Source of the DNA: Zygnema cylindricum
Lineage: Eukaryota > Streptophyta > Zygnematophyceae > Zygnematales > Zygnemataceae
Length of the DNA stretch: 64,000 nt
Direction: 5' to 3'
Assembly: GCA_037447655.1 (NCBI GenBank)
Contig: JBBHKE010002219.1
Coordinates: 25,161-89,160 of the forward strand
In this document: one piece after another, positions 11,426 to 20,696 of the stretch
Layout: the number at the start of each line of letters is the position of its first letter
How positions within the stretch are numbered: the first letter of the stretch is position 1
Program-made: the position numbers and the translations under genes
Notes under the pieces: model-generated
What the model was told of the DNA's origin: nothing
Databases searched by the model: none
Seen by the model: only the letters and a program-made list of their open reading frames with translations

Positions 11426-12034
11426 TTTTCTGTTTAGCTTCACCATTTATCCATCATTGCCTTGGACCAGCCAGGTCAGAGTCAACGCTCCGTTGAACAT
11501 GCTTTTACCTGGGCCGATCATTGATTAGCTAAGACACAGACTGACCAATGCAAAAACGAGCGAAATCTCTCACTAACTATGTAGCATTTCTAACCAATCG
11601 AAAGTTACTTTTCACTTCATAACACTTACGTGCAAAAGTGCGCGCGAATCTAAACGCGAATTTACACGGTCGCGCGTCACAAATTTCACACGCGAAACTA
11701 CCTACGAAATTCCATAAAGTGAAAGTGACGTTTCGAACTAAAAACTGTACGAAACGAACCATCGTGCGTACCAAACGAAATATTGCTTCATTTAGTACTT
11801 AATAAACGTGCGCTTGAAACTCCGCGGCTAGTTTGACCCTTGACCCGTTATAATGAACACGAATTCGTTATTTTGACCTCGCGTTGTCGCCTAAATACAT
11901 CAATCGCTCTTTATTTAAAAAAACAACTCTAAATTGTGCGATTCTTTCGCGGACGTCTACCAAATTCATTACTCTATATTCGTAACATTTAAATACCCAT
12001 TTACAAACAAGTTTGATCAACTCTTACTATTACA
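11426..12034 (-). mobile_element. Chromo-gypsy 3' LTR, 5' part (truncated)
   Basis: On the reverse strand it starts TGTAATAGTAAGAGTTGATC at 12034, directly after a polypurine tract (AAGAGGGGATGA). It aligns with the first roughly 600 bases of the LTR at 51221-52195, then runs into the mirror artefact. The end of the LTR is lost at the gap. Confidence 0.85.
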
Positions 12035-12046
12035 TCATCCCCTCTT

Positions 12047-12584
12047 TATTTTTAACTTACCCAGTTAAAACAAATTTTATTCTTAAGACGGGACTTCTAT
12101 ATTGTTATCCATCCAATACCTTTGTAAAAACTCAAATTTTTTATCCTCTAATGTAAACTCATCTTTTGGCCTTACTAGATAATGCACTTGCCAAAATATG
12201 GTATTGCCGACCTTAAACCGTTGACCAACCTAATCTATTACCATCTGTGGACCTCAAGTTTTATAATTATTGAGGGATCTAATTCCAATTCTCTTTCATT
12301 TGGTTGAAGATTTGTTGGTTTCAACAGACTGATGTGTATTAGTTGATGAATTTTTGTTGAAGGAGGAAAGTCCAATTTGGCAGCAACTACCGATATCATC
12401 TCGATTACATTAAATGGTCCGATGTCGTTAGGAGCAAAATTCCCCGTAGGATTTGATTGTCCTTTGATCTTGCACCTGTATCTAGTTTTTGAAAGCCAAA
12501 CCTTGTCACGTGTGCTTACCATCTAATCACCCCGTTTGCGGTTAAAATTAAACTTTTGCCTCTTTTGTGCCTCCACTAATGCAT
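12047..12584 (-). pseudogene. Chromo-gypsy integrase C-terminus and chromodomain
   Basis: The reverse strand encodes GDKVWLS-like and FAPNDIGPFNVIEMI stretches typical of the integrase C-terminal (GPY/F-like) region, then PSTKIHQLIHISLLKP, the usual lead into a chromodomain. A decayed chromodomain-like stretch (GQRFKVGNTIFWQVHYLVRP) follows before the polypurine tract. The copy is truncated upstream at 12585 by a forward copia LTR inserted in the same gene at the site seen intact near 50668. Chromodomains bind modified histones and bias integration in chromoviruses; here the frame is broken. Confidence 0.8.
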
Positions 12585-13642
12585 TGTAAAAATTAAAGGT
12601 TCTTTTAGTATTTTCTAGGTTGAAACTTGTAAAGATAAAATAGAGAAAACAAGCAGATGTAGTCTGCCTCTAACTCCTCTCTTCAACTCCCACATTTGTC
12701 GCAGTCACTGAAGGTTAGAGAGGGAGCTAGAGCCATGGTTTCCTATACTCTCCAGAAGGAGACAAGCAGTAGTTTGGTAGGTTTACCAAAATATAACTTG
12801 ACGGACCTAAGAATTGATCCTGGTATTTGCCGTCTGTCAAAGTCACCATTGGCCGTTGGCTTTATCCTATTAGTCTAGGACCAGTGCTAATGTATATAGG
12901 GTTCGATAATTATATAAATGTGTACACGTAGACGAATTCGTTAAACGACACTAATAGATTCTTAGGACATAGATACAATTTAGTATAGTACGGTTTAATA
13001 TACTTCGCAAAAGGAATACGACGCATTTGTTTCGACGCCAAAACAAATACAACGCATTTGTTTTCGACGGCTAGAATTGGAAGCCGGTTTGATCAAACGA
13101 CCACTATAGATTCCGAGATCGCGGAATAGGCGTTTTGGCGGTTTTCGGTCACCGCCATGTCAAGTGACACATGGCACACTCTCATTGGCTTGCAGCATCT
13201 TCGCAGAATATGGGAAAGAATATGGATATGGCAAGGGTCATCTTTTTGGCCATGGAGCACGATGGCCGTGTAGAAAGTACTTCCGCACGTGTACTTTTCT
13301 GTATGATACAGTAATCTGATTGGTGGCGTACTCTAGTAATAGAGGGTTTAGAGAGGGGTTTAGGACTTAGAAAAATTTGTAGGTAGCCGCCACTCTCCGA
13401 GAGTGCTTCTATACAAAAGGTCAACTTTGACCCTCCATAACATATTGCTCAAGGGAGAAGATTAAGAGATTCTCTTTGATATCGACTCAGTGGAGTTTTG
13501 TCTTCACAAGGAAGAAGGTGGCTAGAGTTTTTGTCAGCCAGTGTCGCAGTTATTCTTGTTGAAACACAAAAGGGTCAGGGTTTTCTTAAGGGCTTCGTGT
13601 GTGTTGCCCATTTTGAGGACCTATGGAGGTCTCACAATTGCA
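12585..13642 (+). mobile_element. Ty1/copia 5' LTR
   Basis: It starts TGTAAAAATTAAAGG and ends ...GGTCTCACAATTGCA, 1058 bases. A primer-binding site and gag follow directly, so it is a 5' LTR. It contains the CTCTAACTCC...GGGAGCTAGAG stem-loop near its start and a GAATTGATCCTGG T-arm-like motif. The gag ATG at 13623 lies 20 bases inside the LTR end. Confidence 0.85.
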
Positions 13643-14329
13643 GGTTATGGGCCCACCCTCTAAGGTGTCCATCTTTAATGGATTTCCCTTCATATACTGG
13701 GAGAGTATGATGACATGAGCTCTATGAAAGAAAAGGTTTTGGGGAATAGTGAGTGGACGGGTGAGGCGTCCATCTGGTCTTGACATCCCTTCAGGGTTTC
13801 AAGGAAGCAGATTCACCATAGATGCAAATCCATCTCCAATAGAGGAGACAAAGGAGGGGGAGTTGGTGGACAAAGGAAAGGAGAAGGAGACGATCACACC
13901 GATAGCAACCGGTTCAACATTTAGGTCACCTATTCCGAGGAACAAGGAGAATGATAGTGATACTTGGGATTATAACAATATGGCGGCAAAGCACTTCATC
14001 CTCCGTTATCTTACTCAAGGTGTTGCATCTTTTCATTTGCAGGTAGAGAGGGCATCCGATCTTTGGGTGGCTCTCATAGAGATGTATCAAAGTGGTACAA
14101 TTCAACAACAATAATTGGCTAATAAAAAAATTAATGCATATGTATAAAAACAAGGGAAGATGTAATGAGCTTGCAACACACTTCATGGAGCTAGAGATTG
14201 CTGGAAAAGTAAAAACTAAAAATGAGAAGGTTAACTGTTTGCTCATGAAATTCCTAGATAAGTTCGAGAATATAGTCAACCGTGTGCACGACTTGCCAAA
14301 ATCAAGTTGGATATAAAATTTTGTGGTAG
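13623..14329 (+). pseudogene. Ty1/copia gag (broken)
   Basis: The frame begins with the LTR ATG (MEVSQLQVMGPPSK) and continues with YWESMM, WDYNNMAAKHFILRYLTQG, a DLWVALIEMYQSGTIQQQ segment and a later LPK segment, all typical of copia gag (UBN2-like) capsid. Stops are present early (in YWESMM..AL) and after QQQ. The copy is cut at 14330, where a 205-base repeat block begins, so the zinc knuckle and pol are absent. Its relatives are at 35427-36005 and 62184-62742. Confidence 0.8.
13643..13657 (+). promoter_or_regulatory. Primer-binding site for the anticodon half of initiator tRNA-Met
   Basis: GGTTATGGGCCCACC directly follows the LTR end and is the reverse complement of GGTGGGCCCATAACC, the anticodon stem-loop region of plant initiator tRNA-Met. 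Drosophila copia uses the same half-tRNA priming. The same site, also read as gag codons for VMGPP, occurs at 35971-35985, 47667-47681, 53994-54008 (one change) and 62728-62742 (one change). Confidence 0.85.
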
Positions 14330-14535
14330 TGTCGAGTGTGCCTGAGAACCGGAACGTTCAGGTAAGATGTCCAAGGAGGTGTGCATGAGAAACCTGCAAT
14401 CCACTCCACACGCTGATGCTTCCCCGGATCTGTGACAATGCCCATATCTCTTCCTTAACCCCCAAGGGATATGCATAGATAATAATGAGGAATGGAGTGG
14501 AAATGAAAAAGTACCCGGTACCCCCCCCCCAGATT
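14330..14535 (-). repeat. 205-base dispersed block, copy 2
   Basis: Same block as at 10283-10487, running from TGTCGAGTGTGCCTG to a C-run plus AGATT. On the left it abuts copia gag. On the right a DNMT-gypsy LTR end (TGTGCTAC at 14537) follows one base later. Confidence 0.8.
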
Positions 14536-14536
14536 A

Positions 14537-15449
14537 TGTGCTACCCCGCTGGAAGCCCACTAAATGCCACACTCCTAGCTACTCTCCAAAGAATAGGAAG
14601 GAATTGAGAGTCGTCCGATCCGTTCCGCAAAAACGCCTGACAAAACCAAAGATGACAACAAGAGTGTGCAAATAACTCCCACGCAGAAATATAGAAATAA
14701 TAAATATCGGCTTTTCAGATTAAACAATATCACCTTGCCCCAGAGAAGGGAATAAGATATAGGTAAACAATAATGGCGAAGCAAGCAAACATACCCCGGA
14801 GTGCAAATATGACCAAATTCAGAAGAAAGAGACTCTCCCAATGGCCCCGAAGACAGGTATGAGTCTCTCTCACCCCTTGGTTCCGCTGTACGGATCCGAC
14901 AAGACTCTTGTAAGTTTCAAACAGCGAAATTCCAAACCGCCCAAAGAGAGAATAGTGCCAACCACCCACCCGAGCTACGGTCTCCACAAAAGACAATCCA
15001 AAACAAAGATGGCAATAGAGTCAACGCCACAATGCAAAAGAAAGGTTGATTTAATTCTTTGAGGTTTTTCTCAGGAGACAGTACTGAAAAAGCCACCTGT
15101 CTCCTCCTGCCCCAAGTGCGTTATACAACCAGAGTTTGTCCTACTGCAAGTGCCAAAGTCAAAGCAATGTGACAAGCCAATCAGCGGATAACAATTGTTA
15201 TCGTAGGGACATAAGACAAGACAGACTGTACTACACTCAGGGCTAAAAGTTAGACGCCTGGTCCCAGCTGGATTAGCGGCCGAAGGTCCTCCTATAATAC
15301 ACAAAAGGGCAACAAAGTTCTGACTCGACGTGAAACCGCCTAACTTTGACCCAACGTCATAAATTCTTTGCCCGTCTGTTGGGCCTGAACTGACATCTTA
15401 CAGACAGCTAACAGTAACATCTACGGGATAATCCCAAAGGTTGCGTGTC
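14537..15449 (-). mobile_element. DNMT-gypsy partial 3' LTR (5' part missing)
   Basis: On the reverse strand this is the last 913 bases of the LTR, ending GGTAGCACA at 14537. It is almost identical to 16046-16960 of the neighbouring full LTR, including the hairpin at 15074-15104. It joins gag directly at about 15449, so the first roughly 260 bases of the LTR and everything between gag and LTR were deleted. Confidence 0.85.
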
Positions 15450-15949
15450 TTAACCTTCAACTCATGGATATTGTGAAGGGCTAAAATCTCCTTACGGCCG
15501 TGTCGGTTAGGATCCGAGAGAAGTTCAGGATCCATGTATGTCTCCACTATCAGAGCCTTGGATCTGGTATAACGTACCACCTCGAGAGGGTGGTCTGCGA
15601 CCGCCTCTTTATGAGCCAAACCTTTCCTACGGGATTGGGGAGCAAAAGTCTGTCTTTCTACCTTCTCCGTAGCCCTGGCGGCCTCGGACAATGTCGGAAA
15701 GTTTTCAAGGGAAAAGACCGGAGGAGGTGGAGGAGAGGGTTGCCTCTCTGGCATCCTCGGAGGAGTCTCAACTACAACAGGCACGGGCATCATTCCGTTA
15801 AGAAACTGTTCAATGTTCAAAGTTGAGGTGAAAGGGACTGCTTCCTCAAGCACCTGTGACTCTTCCTCTTGTGCTACAACTTCTTGTCTCTCTTGTTCTT
15901 CCGGACTGACACCGGAAGGATCCCTATCCTGAGCTTCCCCTCCGCCCAT
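15450..15949 (-). CDS. DNMT-gypsy gag, N-terminal part (partial)
   Basis: The reverse-strand frame starts at the ATG at 15949 (MGGGEAQDRDPSGVSPEE). It shows a Glu-rich region, then PSPPPPPVFSLENFPTLSEA, then basic QSRRKGLAHKEA and GRKEILALHNIHELKVK. The same N-terminus is found at 26974, 32834 and (forward) 37629, so the start is well supported by conservation. This is the matrix-like, low-complexity part of gag; capsid and zinc knuckles are missing. The last residues run into partial LTR sequence. The copy is open but truncated, and cannot make a working capsid alone. Confidence 0.75.
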
Positions 15950-16045
15950 GACTTACAAAAGCAGATAAGCTAGATCTCTCTGATAAAGTCCACCACCCTA
16001 AGCAGCTATCCTCTTAAACAAAAGGGGACAATGGCTTTTCAGTAC

Positions 16046-17217
16046 TGTGCTACTCCGCTGGAAGCCCACTAAATGCCACACTCCTAGCTACTCTCCAAAG
16101 AATAGGAAGGAAATGAGAGTCGTCCGATCCGTTCCGCAAAAACTCCGGACAAAACCAAAGATGACCACAATAGTGTGCAAATAACTCCCATGCAGAAATA
16201 TAGAAATAACAAATATCGGCTTTTCAGATTAAACAATATCACCTTGCCCCAGAGAAGGGAATAAGATATAAATAAACAATAATGGAGAGCAAACAAACAT
16301 ACCCCGGAGTGCAAAGATGAGCAAACTCAGAAGAAGGAGACTCTCCCAATGGCCCCGAAGACAGGTATGAGTCTCCCTCACCCCTCGGTTCCGCCGTACG
16401 GATCCGACAAGACTCTTCTAAGTTTCAAACAGCGTAATTCCAAACCGCCCAAAGAGAGAATAGTGCCAACCACCCACCCGAGCTACGGTCTCCACAAAAG
16501 ACAATCCAAAACAAAGATGGCAATAGAGTCAACGCCACAATGCAAAAGAAAGGTTGATTTAATTCTTTGAGGTTTTTCTCAGGAGACAGTACTGAAAAAG
16601 CCACCTGTCTCCTCCTGCCCCAAGTGCGTTATACAACCAGAGTTTGTCCTACTGCAAGTGCCAAAGTCAAAGCAATGTGACAAGCCAATCAGCGGATAAC
16701 AATTGTTATCGTAGGGACATAAGACAAGACAGACTGTACTACACTCAGGGCTAAAAGTTAGACGCCTGGTCCCAGCTGGATTAGCGGCCGAAGGTCCTCC
16801 TATAATACACAAAAGGGCAACAAAGTTCTGACTCGACGTGAAACCGCCTAACTTTGACCCAACGTCATAAATTCTTTGCCCGTCTGTTGGGCCTGAACTG
16901 ACATCTTACAGACAGCTAACAGTAACATCTACGGGATAATCCCAAAGGTTGCGTGTCATTTCCTATTATATCCCTCTACTAGAGCTACATAGAACACACA
17001 ATATAATGGAGCAGACACTTTGCACCGGACTAACTCCGGCGTTTGACCTCCGTTTAAGGTGGACTAAATTGCGTAGTGCTCCAGGGTGAAAATATAAAGA
17101 TCTGATCCGGTTGGCTGCCACTCCCCCTTCTCCGTATGCTCGAGTCCGTACAAGGTGGAATGAAACCCCGGAACTCCTGGGAGTGCAAATGTGTCGAAGA
17201 TGCACACGAGCTTGACA
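16046..17217 (-). mobile_element. DNMT-gypsy full-length LTR
   Basis: On the reverse strand it starts TGTCAAGCTCGTGTGC (17217) and ends GGAGTAGCACA (16046), 1172 bases with TG...CA ends. Downstream on that strand come a leader and gag (15949). It may be the 5' LTR of the short unit or the 3' LTR of the long copy at 17431-27995 in a tandem arrangement. The surrounding sequence fits both readings. Confidence 0.85.
16582..16612 (-). promoter_or_regulatory. Self-primer hairpin in the DNMT-gypsy LTR
   Basis: On the reverse strand: stem GGAGACAG, 15-base loop GTGGCTTTTTCAGTA, stem CTGTCTCC. The loop plus the start of the 3' stem (GTGGCTTTTTCAGTACTG) pairs with the bases spanning the end of the LTR and the following leader (CAGTACTGAAAAGCCA here, a longer match at 32909-32934). 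A TATAA lies about 30 bases upstream of the loop, so the transcript probably begins within the hairpin, as needed for Tf1-like self-priming. Equivalent hairpins are at 15074-15104, 27618-27648, 33486-33516 and (forward) 3237-3265. Confidence 0.7.
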
Positions 17218-17219
17218 GC

Positions 17220-17423
17220 TGTCGAACGTGCTTGAGAAACGAAACGTTCAGGTAAGATGTCCAATGAGGTGTGCATGAGAAACCTGCAATCCACTCCACA
17301 CACTGATGCTTCTCCGGATTTGTGACAATGCCCATCTCTATTCCTTACCCCCCCAGGGATATGCATAGATAATAATGAGAAATGGAGTGGAAAAGAAAAA
17401 GTACCCGGTACCCCTCCTAGATT
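17220..17423 (-). repeat. 205-base dispersed block, copy 3
   Basis: Same block as at 10283 and 14330. On the reverse strand it lies between the poly-G tract after the PHD-finger gene end and the LTR start at 17217. In this position it could be the 3' untranslated part of the element, but the other two copies have different neighbours. Confidence 0.75.
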
Positions 17424-17467
17424 CCCCCCCCCTCTTAGTCCCGCATGACTTAAGAGGATAAGACAGG

Positions 17468-18060
17468 TTAGCCGCCAAACTCGCAGTCCCCACAGAACCA
17501 CGGATTTGCGGGTTGAGAGCGGGGCTCCCAATTCAGAGGTAGGTAGCAGTCATGCCAACCCTGGTGACAGCGTTCACACACCAACAGGATGTCGGGTATG
17601 GAGGACACATGACAGGCAGATGAACAGGATGGCGGGTCTACAAAGTAAGTGAGGTGGACAGTGGGTTCATCTTTTAACCCTCGCAGGTGGCAAGGGGCCA
17701 CATTGATCTGATTTTCTTTAATTTTGCGGCCGTCCTTCCCTTCCAAGGTGAGAACCCCTTTGTTTGAGACCTCCACAACTTTCAAAATCATCCGTCGGGC
17801 CGAAATGTCCAAAGTGTCCTTCTTTTGTTGCATGGGATACACGAAATCCCCGGGCACAAATCGCCGTTGCCAGGGGACATAATTGCCGCTCCGGCGTTGG
17901 GAATACCAAAGTTGATCCCTGTGTTGAGCAGCCTGTAAATTGCCCATGGCCAGAGGTATTTCCCGCTGAAAGACCTTAGCCTTGTCGGCTATCAGTTTTT
18001 CCACAATCCCCGGTTGTCCATCTCCGGATGCACAACCGCCTAAGCCGATGCAGCCCCTGG
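17468..18060 (-). pseudogene. Integrase C-terminal region with terminal PHD-like finger
   Basis: This is the last part of the gypsy polyprotein. RFVPGDFVYPMQQKKDTLD is the integrase C-terminal domain, followed by MILKVVEVSNKGVLTLEGKDGR and a linker. The last 55 residues contain CSSAC, then LLVCERCHQGWHDCYLPL, then NPWFCGDCEF. The order Cys pair, Cys pair, GWH, Cys, W-x-C-x2-C is that of a PHD finger, a reader of histone H3 tails. The spacing differs slightly from the consensus (C-x3-C at the first pair, one residue rather than two between His and Cys), so one residue may be lost here. It sits where chromoviruses carry a chromodomain, which suggests a role in choosing integration sites. The frame is open from 18100 to the terminal stop. 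Confidence 0.7.
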
Positions 18061-18950
18061 TAGGTTGGGATGTCGGCCGAAGAGAATGAAGTAAGGGCAA
18101 TTGGAGTGGAGAGATGCCTGCCTGCTGAACCTGTACCCCATGGCAATCCTAGGCACCCTTGTGTCCCACTCCCCCAAATCCTCTACCACTTCATATTTCC
18201 GTAGTGACCGCTTCACTGTCTGTACGCACTTCTCGGCCAATCCGTCAGCTTGGGGGTGGTCTCGGCTGGTCAACCTGTGGTCAATGAGGCACTTCTCCAG
18301 AAGGTTAGAAAATTCTCTGGCAAACTCGGACCCCTGATCTGTCAGAACTTGGCCGGTGCTCCAAATTGAGACAACACTCTCTGCAAGAATGTGTCTGCGA
18401 TCGCTTTGGACTCATTTCGGGGAAGAACCACCAATTCAATCCATTTAGAGAAGCGTTCAATCATGACCAGAACAAAACGGTTCCCCCTCCGGCTAGTGGG
18501 AAGTGGTCCCAACAGATACAGTGACCATCTGTAAAACATCTCCCGGATGGGGAGGGAGTGAAGGTCAGTCCCACCCTTTTTCTCAAAAGCAGCTTTCACC
18601 CGGTCACAGGAAGGGCACGTCTGCACCACACGATTGACGTGGGCTCGCAACCCATACCACCAATACGACCCTGTGACCAATGAGGTGGTTCGTTTCTGTC
18701 CGAAGTGCCCGCATTGCTGGTGAAGCCGAACAATGAGCGTTTCCCGATCTGCCGGAGGAGGAACCACTTTCCTCGTCCTATCGGCCCATTTTCGGAGAAG
18801 AATGCCTCGGTCCCATTCATAGGCCGCCATTCGGTTCTGAACACGGGACAATTAACTTCCGGCAAGGTGGGGTAGAGGAGAACCCTTCTGGATAGACTGG
18901 AAGGAATCGGTGTCATTCCATATATCCTTCCGGCCAGCTCCAATGGGGGC
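18040..18950 (-). pseudogene. Ty3/gypsy integrase (zinc and catalytic domains)
   Basis: It joins cDNA into host DNA. The zinc-binding domain reads RLHQQCGHFG...VQTCPSCDRVKAAFEKK (about 18590-18740). The catalytic core reads RWSLYLLGPLP, RFVLVMIERFSKWIELVVLP and later HPQADGLAEKCVQTVKRS. The first catalytic Asp (expected in RWSxDLLGP, seen as Asp in the copy at 45390) is Tyr here. A stop and a frame change near 18342 separate the middle from the GLAEK segment with the catalytic Glu. It follows RNase H and precedes the PHD-bearing tail. Confidence 0.85.
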
Positions 18951-18958
18951 TTGCCCCT

Positions 18959-19805
18959 CTACATCTGCAGCAAAAGTTGATAGTTCTCCTTCAGCCCGAG
19001 GCAGCCAAATAAAAGCAGAAGAAGCCCGGATAAGTCCCAGGCTGAGCTCAGGGTCCTCGTCGTGCCGCGCCCCAGTAGAGTCTCTGGTGGACGGGTCCGG
19101 ATTCCTGCTGAGTCCGTCGGCATTCCCATGAATCTCCCCGGCTCTATGGATGATGCTGAAGTCATATTCCTACAAGATGAGAACCCATCTGGCTAACTTT
19201 CCAGTCAACTTACTGTTCTCCATGATCCATTTGAGGGGCCGGTGATCCGTAATAAGGGTGAAGTGTACTCCATAGAGGTAAGGCTTGAAGTGCTGGATGG
19301 CCCACACCGCAGCAAGTAATTCCCTATGGTAACTGCAGTAATTCCCCTCAGCTCTATTATTACTCTGGCTTACGTAGGCCACTACATACTGAGCCCCGGC
19401 ATCGTCCAATTCAACCAAAATTGCTCCCAATCCGAACCTGCTCCAATTTGTGTAAAGGAGAAAAGGCCGCTGGTGATCGGGCATCCGGAGCACAGGATGC
19501 TGTTTGAGGGAATCCTTCATGAATTGGAACGCTATCTGCTGTTCTTCTTTCCATTCCCACTCTTGGTCCTTTCGCAACAATTGATTCAATGGCTGAGCGT
19601 GGCTACTGAATTCAGGAATAAACCGCCGGTAATAGTGGGCCAGGCCCAGGAAAGTACGAAGAGCGGAAATGTCCTGCTGAGGTGGGAGAGCGTTTAGGGC
19701 TGCCACCTTAACCATGTGGGGACCCACTGTCCCAGGAGTCACCTCATGACCTAAATAAATGATTTTCTGCACCCCAAAGATGCCCTTCCCCGGGTTGCAC
19801 CTCAA
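18959..19805 (-). pseudogene. Ty3/gypsy RNase H domain and connection
   Basis: The connection YLGHEVTPGTVGPHMVKV and FLGLAHYYRRFIPEFSSHA is followed by RNase H (LLYTNWSRFGLGAILVELDD, then HRELLAAVWAIQHFKPYLYG, then LITDHRPLKWI). RNase H degrades the RNA strand of the RNA-DNA hybrid and, in a self-primed element, would also release the primer. The first acidic residue (Asp in YTDWS of the forward copy at 44463) is Asn in this copy. A stop follows at 19170, and the tail before integrase (19165-18959) is in another frame. Confidence 0.88.
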
Positions 19806-19835
19806 GCCCGGTGCTATGAGCGCCCGGAGAACAAT

Positions 19836-20680
19836 CTATATATGCTCCAAGTGTTCCTCGAATATATTGGAGAAGATCACATCGTCGATGTAGCATCGCG
19901 CAAAGTCTGTTCCCCGGAGAGCCTCGTCCATGGCCCGTTGGAATTTGGTAGGTGCATTTTTGAGGCCAAAGGGCATGTATAGCCCCTCATACAGCCTGGA
20001 TCCTGCCCAAAAAGCGGTCCTCTCCCGGTGCTTCGGCTCCATTGCAATCTGGTGAAATCCATTCTTCATATCCAACGTGGAGTAGATGGTGGCCCCAGCA
20101 AGAGAGTTAAAGATCTCTTCCGGGGTAGGCATAGGGTAACAGTCGGAGACAGTTACCGCGTTGAGCATCCGGTAGTCCCCACACATTCGGAAATCTACCG
20201 TTTTTCCGAAGGAGTCTTTCTTTGGCGGTAGCACGGTTGGTGAAGCAAACCCATGTAGCCCTGTACTCTTCGAACCAACCCTGCGTCCACCAAAGTCTGC
20301 ACCTTTGAAGTGATGAACTCCTTCTCCTTGAAACTGAGAGGGTACTGTTTCTGCCAAACAGTTTCCGTCTCGTCGATCAGGTCGATCCAAAAAGGGGTCC
20401 CCTTATAGATCCCTACATCTATGTCAGACCAGGCGAACACCTGCCAGTTCTCTTCTAACAGCTTGGAGAGCCGGGCCTTCTGATGTGGGTCTAGTTGTTC
20501 ACCTAGAGTCCAGTCCATCTTCCCGAGTTCCACTGCCTCCAATGCTTCCGGTGGCCTACCCAAGAGGGAGATGTCGAAGTTCAGCTCTACCTGTGGATTT
20601 GTCCCTTGTTCCGCTGTTAAAACGCTGCTGTTGACAACCTCCCCTAAGCTGTCGTGTTTTGAGCCTCTGTTCCCCCCCAC
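19836..20680 (-). pseudogene. Ty3/gypsy reverse transcriptase
   Basis: RT motifs in order: DWTLGEQLDPHQKARLSKLL (N-terminal lead), LSFKEKEFITSKVQTLVDAG, SPTVLPPKKDSFGKTVDFRM, CGDYRMLNAVTV, YSTLDMKNGFHQIAM (first catalytic Asp), MPFGLKNAPTKFQRAMDEAL and YIDDV (19875-19892; the two other catalytic Asp). All three Asp are intact. A frame change around 20200-20390 divides it. It follows the methyltransferase with a spacer of roughly 100 residues (including VELNFDISLLGRPPEALEAV). RT copies element RNA into cDNA in virus-like particles. Confidence 0.9.
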
Positions 20681-20696
20681 TGAGGAAACTTCTAGG

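Noticed and set aside
14841-16570. Duplicate forward-strand proteins of 73 residues (MAPKTGMSLSHP-type)
   Set aside because: They are antisense translations of the DNMT-gypsy LTR, repeated because the LTR is repeated.
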